From positions 1 to 23,979 of the IMG/VR virus record IMGVR_UViG_3300037189_019798: a stretch of DNA of 23,979 nucleotides; one strand, 5' to 3'. A program made the position numbers and the translations under genes. This document shows positions 13,381-20,298 of this stretch, one piece after another (positions within the stretch are counted from its first letter, which is position 1; every line of letters begins with the position of its first letter). The stretch is from a virus. Below the pieces are notes generated by a model, which made no database searches, was not told the origin of the DNA, and saw only the letters and a program-made list of their open reading frames with translations.

Positions 13381-15545
13381 GGGGCCACCGTCGGGTCGGC
13401 GAGGGACGACCAGAGACGAACGCGGGAGACAAGGCACGCGGGCTGCGCAGCCGTCGAGCCTGCGGTGCCGAGGTAGATGAGCGATGACGCGACGGTCGGC
13501 AGCGTGGCGAGCGTGTCCGTGCCGATGCTGACGCCGTCGTAGTAGGCCGTGATGTTGTTCGTCGCCATCGTCTGCCGCAGCGAGTGAGCGACGCCGTCAG
13601 AGACGTCACCGGAGGCCGCGACGATGGACCATTGCGCCGTCGAAACGGTCGCATCGGCGAGGGCCCGGTCGGCGGCAGCGTCGACGCCGAGGCGCGCGAA
13701 GTCGGTCGCGCCAACGCCAACGCTGGCAAACGCGGAGGACGCTTGCGTGTCATGCGGTGGGCACAGCACCGCGACGTCCATCGTCGACGGGCTGCCGGCG
13801 TAGTGGTTCGCGCCGCTGAAGCGCACGTCGTCCGCGTTGCGCGCCACGCTGGCCGTCGTCGTCGCGAGGTAGCTGGTCGCCATCGGGAACGCCTCGACGC
13901 GCACGCCCCAGAAGCCACAGTCCACAGTCGCATCGGCGTCGGTGTAGGGCGTGACGCCGTCGGATGGCGCACACAGCAGGTCGTGGTCGTTGAGTGCCGC
14001 CGTGCCGGTGTAGGTGATGCTGACGCGGCAGAGGTTAACGTCGGCCACGCCGTCGCCAGTCGTGTCGATAGGCCAGCGGGAAGCGGTCGCCTGCGTCACG
14101 CCCGCCTGCACGGTGCCGACAGCCGCAGCGCAGTCTTGCCCGACGGTGCATGTCGCGCACGCGGTCAGGTCGAACCATGCGGCACCGTTGGCGATGGTGT
14201 TGTCGCGCAGCGCGACGAAGGTCTGCGCACCGGCGCGAGCCCACGCGCTGAACGTGTGTGTGGCGGCCGTCAGCGTGATGGCTTGTCGCAGTCCGTGCTC
14301 ACCCAAGCTGTTGTTGCCGTCGATGTCGTCTCCGGTGACGGTCAGGTCTGCGCCTGCAAACGCATCGGCGAGGACGTTGTCTCCGACGGTGATGGCGGCC
14401 CACGTCGTGCCCAGCGTCTGCGACTGCAGCGCGATGTTGCTGACAGCGGGTTCGCTCATGTAGCCGGCAACGACGGTGCCGCCGCTGTGCGTGCGACGAG
14501 CGACGCGCGGGGCGCCGTTACCCGTCAGGTAGAGGTGGCGCACGCTGCCGTCGACGACGTCAACGTGTGCGGTGGTGGCGCGCGTCAGCGCGGTCGGCGC
14601 CCCATTGTCGGCGACGGCCGGCAGCACGCCGAACGCAGTCGCAGCGCGTCTCCTAGCAATCTCACCCCATTGCGTCGGATTCGTCGCGCCGCCGGCAAAG
14701 CAGCCTGCGCAGCGCCAGACGTGCAGGGTCGATGTGAGGGCGCCGCCAGCAATGGCGCTGCCAGATGGGCCGCCGTTGGCGAACAGCGCGGCGTTGTTCA
14801 GGGAGCCGCTTCGTGCGCTGATGTCGACGCCGGTGCCGGCTGCGCCGTTCAGGTAGCCAAACGAGCCGTTCGTGCTTGCTTCGCTGCGGTCAGCAAAAAA
14901 CAGCAGGTGGGCGAAGGCGACGTTCGCGGCGGATGCGGTGACGATGGCCGCTGTCGTCGAGGCGGTTCGCAGGCTCAGCCGAGGAGCGGTCGTGAACCCT
15001 CCGCTGATGGCCCAGCCGTCGGCTCCAGCGATGCCCTTGTCGACCAGGCTGGCGTTGGCGCTTCCCAGGCGACCCACCCACTCTACGACGAGGTCATCGG
15101 TGCCAAGGTCGCCGACGTTCGATGCCGAGGCGCTGTGCGTCTTTCCGGCCGAGGCATAGCTGACGCCTCGTTCAGACGCATCGGCGGCGTGGAACATCGT
15201 ATTGATCGTCGTCGTCGGCGATGCGCCCGCGCCCGTCTCGGCGAGGACGACGTTTCCGCTGCTGTCGCGGCATGTCCAGTTGGTGCCGCTGATGCCCTGG
15301 GCGTCGCACGCGAGGACGAGAGTCATCGTCGTGCTGTTGACCACGAGGCTATCCGGCAGGTCGTTCGGCGTCGCCGTGCCGGCGACGAGCTCGAAGACGG
15401 GCGCCGGCGCGACGTTGCCGGTAGCCGGAGGACGGTCGAACCCGCTGTCGGATCCGACGAGCCATGCTTCCTCGCCGAGGATGTACTGCGCGCGCGCGCC
15501 GCCAGCAGCCAGCGCCAGCGCGGCGAAGAAGGCTGCGCGTCTCAT
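13377..15545 (-). CDS. Secreted LamG-like (concanavalin fold) protein (722 aa)
   Basis: I chose ATG 15545, which makes an ATGA overlap with the upstream stop and exposes a clear signal peptide (MRRAAFFAALALAAGGARA, likely cut after residue 19). The frame stays open upstream to 15794, but that part is Arg/His-rich shadow. After export the protein shows a first laminin-G-like beta-sandwich (about 110-300, with VVEWVGRLGS, LVDKGIAGADGW and LLFFADRSEAS), a carbohydrate-module-like middle (about 400-590, with HTFSAWARAGAQTFVALRD) and a second LamG-like domain at the C-terminus (about 600-715, ending SLIYLG and CLVSRVRLWSS). It has more than ten Cys, several in close pairs (CAGC, CATC), fitting an oxidising location. 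LamG domains bind sugars or proteins. A cleavable signal peptide is unusual for a virion protein, so it may decorate the host surface or be released at lysis. Confidence 0.8.
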   Translation of the reverse strand: MRRAAFFAALALAAGGARAQYILGEEAWLVGSDSGFDRPPATGNVAPAPVFELVAGTATPNDLPDSLVVNSTTMTLVLACDAQGISGTNWTCRDSSGNVVLAETGAGASPTTTINTMFHAADASERGVSYASAGKTHSASASNVGDLGTDDLVVEWVGRLGSANASLVDKGIAGADGWAISGGFTTAPRLSLRTASTTAAIVTASAANVAFAHLLFFADRSEASTNGSFGYLNGAAGTGVDISARSGSLNNAALFANGGPSGSAIAGGALTSTLHVWRCAGCFAGGATNPTQWGEIARRRAATAFGVLPAVADNGAPTALTRATTAHVDVVDGSVRHLYLTGNGAPRVARRTHSGGTVVAGYMSEPAVSNIALQSQTLGTTWAAITVGDNVLADAFAGADLTVTGDDIDGNNSLGEHGLRQAITLTAATHTFSAWARAGAQTFVALRDNTIANGAAWFDLTACATCTVGQDCAAAVGTVQAGVTQATASRWPIDTTGDGVADVNLCRVSITYTGTAALNDHDLLCAPSDGVTPYTDADATVDCGFWGVRVEAFPMATSYLATTTASVARNADDVRFSGANHYAGSPSTMDVAVLCPPHDTQASSAFASVGVGATDFARLGVDAAADRALADATVSTAQWSIVAASGDVSDGVAHSLRQTMATNNITAYYDGVSIGTDTLATLPTVASSLIYLGTAGSTAAQPACLVSRVRLWSSLADPTVAP

Positions 15546-15940
15546 TGCGCGGTCACAAGGAAGCGGCATTGAAGGACCGTCGTGCCGGCCGTCGTGATGC
15601 AGCGCTCGGGCGTCTGCACGTTCGAGCCGAAGCGGTCGCCGCTGACGTAGTCGACGCCATTCGACGTGGTCAGCGCGGCGCCTGCGCCGGTCTTGCTGCC
15701 GACCGTGACGTTGCCCTTGGCCGTACATTCGTAGCTGATGAGGTTGAACCCACCCGTCGGCTGAATGGCGATGCCGCCGGCCGTCGTGTCGCATGTGATG
15801 CGCTCGGCGCGGGGGAACGCCGGGCCAACCTTGACCGCCGCGTCACGGACGGCCTCGACCACGGACACCGGCGACGAGAAGGCATAGAGGGCACCGGCGA
15901 ACGACAGCACGCCGGCGATGATGAGAAGACGATTGCGCAT
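15542..15940 (-). CDS. Secreted small Cys-containing protein, first gene of envelope operon (132 aa)
   Basis: The protein starts MRNRLLIIAGVLSFAGALYA, a basic n-region and hydrophobic core with a plausible signal peptidase site after residue 20. The mature part is beta-type with four Cys (50, 72, 114, 125) that could form two disulfides; segments include GGFNLISYECTAKGNVTVG and ERCITTAGTTVLQCRFLV. This resembles small periplasmic or surface beta-sandwich proteins, but I do not recognise a family. ATG 15940 follows a TTGACC-17-TACTTT promoter with only 5 bases between the -10 box and the start, and no Shine-Dalgarno site, so it is probably translated from a leaderless mRNA. Its stop overlaps the start of the LamG-like gene, tying the two together. 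They may act as a pair outside the cell. Confidence 0.76.
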   Translation of the reverse strand: MRNRLLIIAGVLSFAGALYAFSSPVSVVEAVRDAAVKVGPAFPRAERITCDTTAGGIAIQPTGGFNLISYECTAKGNVTVGSKTGAGAALTTSNGVDYVSGDRFGSNVQTPERCITTAGTTVLQCRFLVTAQ

Positions 15941-15945
15941 GGCGA

Positions 15946-15974
15946 AAAGTACCCCGGCAAAGGTGGACGGTCAA
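15946..15974 (-). promoter_or_regulatory. Promoter of envelope operon: TTGACC-17 bp-TACTTT, leaderless
   Basis: On the minus strand a -35 element TTGACC (15969-15974) and a -10 element TACTTT (15946-15951) are separated by exactly 17 bp. The ATG at 15940 follows after 5 bases, so the transcript would start on or next to the start codon. This is the best sigma-70-type promoter in the window. It lies directly after a strong hairpin that separates it from the head genes. Confidence 0.75.
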
Positions 15975-15978
15975 AGCA

Positions 15979-16010
15979 CCGCGCCCGCCATCAAGGGACA
16001 GCGGGCGCGG
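15979..16010 (-). terminator. Hairpin ending the head operon
   Basis: CCGCGCCCGC (15979-15988) pairs with GCGGGCGCGG (16001-16010) in a perfect 10-bp stem with a 12-base loop. It lies 19 bases after the stop of the decoration-like gene on the minus strand. The following bases (TGCTTTGACC) contain only a short T run, so termination may be weak or factor-aided. The hairpin separates the head genes from the independent promoter of the envelope operon. Confidence 0.6.
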
Positions 16011-16029
16011 CGTCAGTCATCTGGAAGGC

Positions 16030-16536
16030 TCAGACCTCGCCGATCTTGATGAGGTCAATCGACAGATCGCGGAACGTGACCGCGTTGCCGTTCGTCTGCA
16101 CGGCCACGCGAAGTTCGACAGTGTCACCGACGGCCGACAGGTCGATCATCGCCATCGCGACGCCACAGTTGCCCTGCGCGGCGGCCGCGCCTTCAAGCTT
16201 CTGCGCCTTGACGCCCTTCGCGGCAGCGGCGACGCCAGCCTCCTTGGCGTAGAACTGGATGTTGTGGAACGCCGCGTTCTGCCCCTGCGTGTTGCCGGCG
16301 CTGGCGATGGCGAGGTAACGCCCGCAGCCTGCAGGCGTCGCGACGGTGACCACGCCGGTACCGACGGCGAACGACAGACCGCCGCCGGTGCTGTTCTTCT
16401 TCTCCGTCAGGAGAGCGTTGAAGACGGCCTGCGGCGTCGCGCTGGCCGCCACGGTGATGGCGAAGCCGGTGCCGTCGCTGACGTCAGCGCGGAACAGGTT
16501 GTGGTTTCCGCCGGTGTTCAATGCTGCGAGAGACAT
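16030..16536 (-). CDS. Jelly-roll-like head decoration protein candidate (168 aa)
   Basis: The ATG at 16536 is preceded by AGGAGGT at 4 bases spacing, one of the strongest ribosome sites in the window, suggesting high-level synthesis. The sequence reads like a TNF/C1q-type beta jelly-roll: SFAVGTGVVTVATPAGCGRYLAIASAG (about 55-82), HNIQFYAKEAG (90-100), MAMIDLSAVGDTVELRVAVQTNG (about 128-150), and a last strand FRDLSIDLIKIGEV. Such trimeric folds occur in capsid decoration proteins and in fibre knobs. The placement shortly after the major capsid gene and the strong ribosome site favour a decoration (cement) protein. The family link is inferred from strand pattern only. Two Cys are present near residues 70 and 124. 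A strong hairpin follows the stop. Confidence 0.7.
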   Translation of the reverse strand: MSLAALNTGGNHNLFRADVSDGTGFAITVAASATPQAVFNALLTEKKNSTGGGLSFAVGTGVVTVATPAGCGRYLAIASAGNTQGQNAAFHNIQFYAKEAGVAAAAKGVKAQKLEGAAAAQGNCGVAMAMIDLSAVGDTVELRVAVQTNGNAVTFRDLSIDLIKIGEV

Positions 16537-16546
16537 TCAGACCTCC

Positions 16547-16702
16547 TCAGTTGCCGCCATTCTGGCGGCGTTCACGGTTGACACGCTCCGCAGATTCCCG
16601 CGCAATTTTGCGGGCCTGCTCAGCGGAAAGGTTCGAGCTCTTCTTCAGCTGCTCGGCCATCTTGTCGACGACCTTCGCAGGCACGTCCTTCTGGTCGCTC
16701 AT
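16547..16702 (-). CDS. Small hypothetical head-region protein (51 aa)
   Basis: This short gene begins MSDQKDVPAKVVDKMAEQLK and ends RERRQNGGN. The ATG (16700-16702) overlaps the TGA of the upstream gene in an ATGA junction. Its stop lies 10 bases before the next start, and the strong Shine-Dalgarno site of that next gene sits in the gap. The product is charged and should be almost entirely helical: KVVDKMAEQLKKSSN, then SAEQARKIARESAERVNRERR. No homologue is recognised. The coupling at both ends, continuous frame and protein-like composition support a real gene; a small capsid accessory or assembly factor is a guess from location. Confidence 0.65.
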   Translation of the reverse strand: MSDQKDVPAKVVDKMAEQLKKSSNLSAEQARKIARESAERVNRERRQNGGN

Positions 16703-17172
16703 GCGCTGGCCTTTCGGGCTGCGGTCGACTGCGCGACGTTGCGCACCAGACCCTGGATGCTCTTCGCGATGTCGGAGGACTGCATCTGCTCGAGCTGCGC
16801 ATCGGCGAGGCGCTTGGCCTCGACCGAGTCGGCGATGAACTTCGCCTGGGCTTTGCGCCAGCGAGCGAGCATCTCCTCGCTATGCTCGCGGTTGATGACG
16901 TCGTCCTCGAACGCACGCCATTCGTCCGAGTCGGGGATTTTCGAATCGTCGACGCGGCCGCCCTTGTGGTCAAGCCACGGCCCGACGCTGTCGACGAGGA
17001 AGATAGGCAAAACGTATTCCTTACCGTCGACGGTCGTCGTGACGCGCTTCGACAGGGCACGCATCAAGGCCTGCCGGTTGCCCGTTGGGTTTCCTTCACG
17101 GTCAACGCCGTGGTCGCCAAACTCGGCGGTATGTGGGTCCTTGATGCTCTTCAGAATCACAGCGCGTCGCAC
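16699..17172 (-). CDS. Hypothetical protein downstream of capsid gene (157 aa)
   Basis: GTG at 17172 is preceded by GAGGTG about 7 bases upstream, after the terminator that follows the capsid gene. The N-terminal part (MRRAVILKSIKDPHTAEFGDHGVDREG, residues 1-27) and YVLPIFLVDSVGPWLDHKGG (about 53-72) may form a small globular domain. The rest (about 85-150) is a long charged helix (SEEMLARWRKAQAKFIADSVEAKRLADAQLEQMQ). There is no Cys and no signal peptide. I do not recognise a family. Sitting between the capsid gene and a decoration candidate, it may be a connector, a minor capsid protein or an assembly factor. Its expression would depend on read-through of the hairpin upstream, implying lower levels than the capsid protein. 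Confidence 0.68.
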   Translation of the reverse strand: MRRAVILKSIKDPHTAEFGDHGVDREGNPTGNRQALMRALSKRVTTTVDGKEYVLPIFLVDSVGPWLDHKGGRVDDSKIPDSDEWRAFEDDVINREHSEEMLARWRKAQAKFIADSVEAKRLADAQLEQMQSSDIAKSIQGLVRNVAQSTAARKASA

Positions 17173-17192
17173 GTTGGCACCTCGTCAGAGGG

Positions 17193-17224
17193 AAAAAGGA
17201 GGGGGCCCGCGGGTGCGGGCCCCC
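17193..17224 (-). terminator. Intrinsic terminator after the major capsid gene
   Basis: On the minus strand GGGGGCCCGC pairs perfectly with GCGGGCCCCC (10-bp GC stem, 4-base loop, 17201-17224) and is followed by TCCTTTTT (17193-17200). It begins 8 bases after the capsid stop. The structure matches a rho-independent terminator. Because no promoter is seen before the next gene, it probably acts as a partial terminator that sets the capsid message above the downstream genes. Confidence 0.83.
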
Positions 17225-17232
17225 TCAGGCGC

Positions 17233-18222
17233 TCAGGTCGCCTTATAGATGATTTTGATACCGTGCTCGTCGGTGTGCTCACCGACGGCCCAGCACCAAC
17301 GACCGACACCCATGAGCGTGTCATCCCCCAAATCGTACTGGAACCCGAGCGATGGGGCGTAGCGCTCCGTCAGCTCGGCGAAGCCGCGCACGCTGCCCGG
17401 CTCGCCAGTGCCGCCGCGGCCGGCGACGATGAGCGCCGCCACGCGGTCGACGCCAGCGTTCGCCGTCGACATGACCGAGCGATTCGCCGCGTAAATCGGG
17501 ATGCCCGCGAACGAGCCGCGGAACCCGTTGCGCGACGCATCGGGACGGTGATTGAAGAACGCCACGTCGGCAGCCGACGACGCGAAGATGGTCGACAGCG
17601 GAGCGCCGGTGCCGGCGACGGCCAGCGCGCGGAGGTCGCCTACGCCCTTCTCTTCGAGCACGAACACGGCGTCCTCGCTCTCGACGTTGTTCGTCAGGAG
17701 CTTGGTCAGCGCGTCGAGCATGGTCGCGAAGGACAGCGCGGTGTTCGTCGTACCCGACGAGCCCGAGATACCCGGGAACAGCTGCAGCGCGTCAGTCTCG
17801 GCACGCAGATAGTGGGCCTGCAGCACCTCGGCCATGGCGTCACGCACAAGCGGGAGCACGGCGGCCGAGTTGCTCTGAATGGCGGCGATAATCTGGTCAC
17901 GCGAGACGCCCGGGAGCGCGAGCTCCATCGAGTCGCTCGTCAGCTGCACGCCCTGGACCTTCGTCGTCGGCGTGATGGTGACGTTCGCGGCGACCGAGTA
18001 GGTCGCCGGGTTCGAGAACGCGAGGCCCTCGGTGTCGTCGAGCGCCGCAGCCAGCGCGTTCTTCTTTCGAATCTTGCGGCTCTTCGACGAGCTGCCGGCG
18101 ATGGAGAACTGGTTGAGGAACGGCAGCAGGACGTACTTCCCGCGAAGCGGGTCGAGGGCCAGCTGGGACATGACTTCGGAAAGGAGCCAGTTTGCAACGG
18201 TCGTTGACGTAGTGACGGCCAC
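17233..18222 (-). CDS. Major capsid protein, HK97-like fold (329 aa)
   Basis: The protein follows the scaffold gene and has features of HK97-fold capsid proteins of the P22/N4-coat style. These are an N-terminal helix (MAVTTSTTVANWLLSEVMSQL), an extended loop with basic residues (KSRKIRKKNALAAALD), a spine-helix region (VSRDQIIAAIQSNSAAVLPLVRDAMAEVLQAHYLRAET, about 106-143) and a C-terminal P-domain strand set (RYAPSLGFQYDLGDDTLMGVGRWCWAVGEH). GTG at 18222 has GAGGAGG 5 bases upstream, so expression should be strong. No protease gene is seen nearby and the N-terminus shows no obvious processed delta domain, so it may assemble around the separate scaffold without cleavage. An intrinsic terminator follows. 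Confidence 0.85.
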   Translation of the reverse strand: MAVTTSTTVANWLLSEVMSQLALDPLRGKYVLLPFLNQFSIAGSSSKSRKIRKKNALAAALDDTEGLAFSNPATYSVAANVTITPTTKVQGVQLTSDSMELALPGVSRDQIIAAIQSNSAAVLPLVRDAMAEVLQAHYLRAETDALQLFPGISGSSGTTNTALSFATMLDALTKLLTNNVESEDAVFVLEEKGVGDLRALAVAGTGAPLSTIFASSAADVAFFNHRPDASRNGFRGSFAGIPIYAANRSVMSTANAGVDRVAALIVAGRGGTGEPGSVRGFAELTERYAPSLGFQYDLGDDTLMGVGRWCWAVGEHTDEHGIKIIYKAT

Positions 18223-18234
18223 GGGGCCCTCCTC

Positions 18235-18248
18235 GCGCCTTCTGGCGC
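18235..18248 (-). promoter_or_regulatory. Small hairpin in the scaffold-capsid leader
   Basis: GCGCC-TTCT-GGCGC forms a perfect 5-bp stem with a 4-base loop in the 34-base gap between the scaffold stop and the capsid start, just upstream of the capsid Shine-Dalgarno site. There is no T run, so it is not a classical terminator. It could protect the capsid message 5' end or be a processing site; its small size also allows chance. Confidence 0.35.
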
Positions 18249-18256
18249 ATCAAGCG

Positions 18257-18922
18257 TTAGGCACCCCGGTTACCACCGGGCGCGAATCGCCCGATGCCGA
18301 GGGAGGGAGCCGATTTGCCACCAAGCACACCGGCGAAGAACTTTGCGACGGCCGACGGGTCGCGAGCTTTGATTTCGGCGAACTTCCGCCCGGTCGGGTC
18401 AGCCAGAGCGGCCTCGATGTCGGGCGCAGTCAGTCCCGGCGGCGCGCCGAGGGCGGGCGGGACGCTGACGGCCTTCTGCGCACCGGGCGCGGCAAGTGTC
18501 GCGCGGAACGCGGCGAGCACCTTGGCCTTCGCCTCGACGCTGGCGGCGTCGGCGTAGAGCGCGCGGATGGCCTCGGGCAGCGTGGCGGCCTCGCTGTCCA
18601 GGCGCTTGGTTTCCGCTTCCTCATGGGCGCGCCAGCGAGCGGCGAGCGGCTCGATGCCCTCAAGCTCGGCGAGCCGGCTCTTCGCCGTCTCAAGCGCCTT
18701 CGCCAGCTCGCCGGATTTCTCGGCCTCCTCCTGCGCACGCTTGCGAGCGTCGCGGTCAGCCTTGCGGGCGGCGGCGCCCTCGGCCTTCAGCGCGGCCAGC
18801 TCGGCGGCGGCAGCGCGGAGCGCGGCAATGTCTTCCGCTGCATCGGCAGCAGCTGGGGCGGCTGCAGCGTCAGCCGCAGCGGTTTCGGGTTGAGGCACGC
18901 CATCGGCGGGTTTTGTCGACAT
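18257..18922 (-). CDS. Capsid scaffold protein (221 aa)
   Basis: The protein lies immediately before the major capsid gene and is dominated by Ala, Glu, Lys and Arg. It has a disordered Ala/Pro-rich N-terminus (1-30), a long coiled-coil (about 30-110, with LAALKAEGAAARKADRDARK and KALETAKSRLAELEG), a second helical zone (about 115-150), and a short basic C-terminal segment (KFAEIKARDPSAVAKFFAGVL, about 183-203) of the sort that docks scaffold on coat protein. No serine-protease motif is present, so it is not a Mu gpI- or HK97-type protease fusion. ATG 18922 has no Shine-Dalgarno site but is preceded by TTGCGG-18-TAGACT with 6 bases to the start, implying a leaderless message and an independent scaffold-capsid transcript. 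Confidence 0.84.
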   Translation of the reverse strand: MSTKPADGVPQPETAAADAAAAPAAADAAEDIAALRAAAAELAALKAEGAAARKADRDARKRAQEEAEKSGELAKALETAKSRLAELEGIEPLAARWRAHEEAETKRLDSEAATLPEAIRALYADAASVEAKAKVLAAFRATLAAPGAQKAVSVPPALGAPPGLTAPDIEAALADPTGRKFAEIKARDPSAVAKFFAGVLGGKSAPSLGIGRFAPGGNRGA

Positions 18923-18928
18923 AACCGC

Positions 18929-18958
18929 AGTCTACTGTATCGCCGAGACGAGCCGCAA
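18929..18958 (-). promoter_or_regulatory. Promoter of scaffold-capsid operon: TTGCGG-18 bp-TAGACT, leaderless
   Basis: On the minus strand TAGACT (18929-18934) ends 6 bases before the scaffold ATG, and TTGCGG (18953-18958) lies 18 bp further upstream. There is no ribosome-binding sequence between box and start codon. It gives the abundant scaffold and capsid proteins a transcript of their own, separate from the portal genes. Confidence 0.66.
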
Positions 18959-18973
18959 GCGGGTTGCCTGCTA

Positions 18974-19507
18974 TCACAAACCGAGCATCCGTCGGAGGTC
19001 CCGTAGGTCCTGCGGCGACAGCCCCAGCCACGGCCGCGCGCGCATCGTCGGCGTGCCGTGCTGAATCCATGCGCCGAGGACATTGTGCGCCGGCCCGCGC
19101 TTCCCGGTTCGCGATGCGCCCGGGTTCGATTTTCGCCAGGCAGCCGCGGCGGCCGGGTTGCTGGTCACCCATGGCGGCGCCAGCCGAACGCGCGGCGAGG
19201 TGCCAGCGTCAGGGGCGACCACGACCGTGACGACGCCATCGGCGCGGCGGATGATGCGCCGGGTCTTCACGCTGTTCATCAATCCGCCGGTCAGTCGGAG
19301 GTCGACCTTCGGGTCCTCGTTCGCGAGCTGCAGCGCCGCCGCGTAGTTGCTGGAGTATGGCGCGAACGGTTTGTCCTTGATGTCAAGACCAGCGTCGATG
19401 CGCTCAAGGATGAGGCCGGGAACGAGGGCGCCGATTCTCTTCGCGATGTCCTCGACCGGCCACTTCAGCCGCTCGCCCTTTCGGATGACCTCGACGGTGG
19501 CGCTCAT
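18974..19507 (-). CDS. Mu gpG/HK97 gp10-like virion morphogenesis protein (177 aa)
   Basis: The protein carries motifs of the phage virion morphogenesis family (Mu gpG-like): KDKPFAPYSSNYA (44-56), VDLRLTGGLMNSV (68-80) and a C-terminal RARPWLGLSPQD (about 155-166). In Mu, gpG acts in head/tail joining or tail completion and its gene follows the F head gene, as here. ATG at 19507 overlaps the stop of the MuF-like gene (ATGA). A basic/aromatic middle (residues about 105-135, with PPWVTSNPAAAAAWRKSNPG) is an insertion compared with short members and recalls K/R-rich loops in some homologues. The gene ends 52 bases before the scaffold start, a gap that holds the scaffold promoter. Confidence 0.8.
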   Translation of the reverse strand: MSATVEVIRKGERLKWPVEDIAKRIGALVPGLILERIDAGLDIKDKPFAPYSSNYAAALQLANEDPKVDLRLTGGLMNSVKTRRIIRRADGVVTVVVAPDAGTSPRVRLAPPWVTSNPAAAAAWRKSNPGASRTGKRGPAHNVLGAWIQHGTPTMRARPWLGLSPQDLRDLRRMLGL

Positions 19508-20298
19508 TCGTACACCCGCAACCCGCGGGCGATGGCGCGCTCGCGAGGGATGGGCGCCCAGCTGTGCCGGCAGTTGTAACCGCCGCAGTAGTCCTCGACG
19601 GGCAGGCCCTGCCCGTTGTCGAGCGTCGCCATGTGCTCGAGGGTGACCGCCTTCCGCACGCCGTCCTCGCGCCCCATCCAGATGGCGCAGAATGGCCGAT
19701 TTTTGGCGTCCGTCGGGCCGACATACACAAACACAATGTCCGCGTCGCCGGCCAGCTGAGCGGCGGCGCCGACGACAGCACGCCGACCGACGGCCATGAT
19801 GGCGCTGTCAACGGCCGAGGTCGCCCGGAAGAACGCGACCGACATGCGGTCAGCGACGGCAGCAACGAGGTCGCCGAGGTTGCCGCCCGTCGTCACACCC
19901 GCGTTGACGGCCTGCCGCACCTCGCTGGACGCGACGTTGAACACGTCGACGACGTCGGCAATCTGCCGGTTCACGATGGCCTCGAGCTCGCGCCGCACGT
20001 TCGGCGGCCATGCCTGCCCGGGCGCAACGGCGTCGATGGCCTGCAGCGCGCGCTCGGTCAGGACGGTGCGGATGGTAGAAACGCCCTGCTCCTTCAGCAT
20101 GCGCTCAACCTGGCGGTAGACCGCGGCGGCGTTCTTCCGTGCCTCGGTGTCGCTGATGAGAGCCGGCGTCCCGCGCTCGGTATCCAGGGCAGACATGATG
20201 CGAACGAGCTCGCGCTCGAGCCGCTGGCGAAGCAGCTCGAGGTCGCGGCGTGCGGCGTCCGCGCTGTCGCCCGCTGGGCCGGCGCCCCCTTCTGCCAT
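19504..20298 (-). CDS. MuF-like minor head protein (264 aa)
   Basis: The C-terminal domain fits the Phage_Mu_F/SPP1 gp7-like head morphogenesis family: VGPTDAKNRPFCAIWMG (193-209), TLDNGQGLPVEDY (225-237), then CGGYNCRHSWAPI (238-250), a typical Cys/Arg/His end motif. The N-terminal 180 residues are helical, including RQRLERELVRIMSAL and IADVVDVFNVASSEVRQAV. MuF-domain proteins bind portal or DNA and are packed in low copy inside heads; in some phages the domain is fused to toxins, but no toxin part is present here. The start shares a base with the portal stop (TGATG), with GAGG upstream. The order portal, MuF, gpG-like reproduces that of Mu. Confidence 0.87.
   Translation of the reverse strand: MAEGGAGPAGDSADAARRDLELLRQRLERELVRIMSALDTERGTPALISDTEARKNAAAVYRQVERMLKEQGVSTIRTVLTERALQAIDAVAPGQAWPPNVRRELEAIVNRQIADVVDVFNVASSEVRQAVNAGVTTGGNLGDLVAAVADRMSVAFFRATSAVDSAIMAVGRRAVVGAAAQLAGDADIVFVYVGPTDAKNRPFCAIWMGREDGVRKAVTLEHMATLDNGQGLPVEDYCGGYNCRHSWAPIPRERAIARGLRVYE

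Noticed and set aside
13584-15572. 662-codon plus-strand open frame
   Set aside because: Antisense to the LamG gene, with Arg/Gly/Ala-rich sequence typical of a mirror frame; no start signals.
15546-15794. N-terminal extension of the LamG protein (frame open to 15794)
   Set aside because: The extension is Arg/His-rich, overlaps the upstream secreted protein gene and would bury the signal peptide; the ATGA start at 15545 is better.
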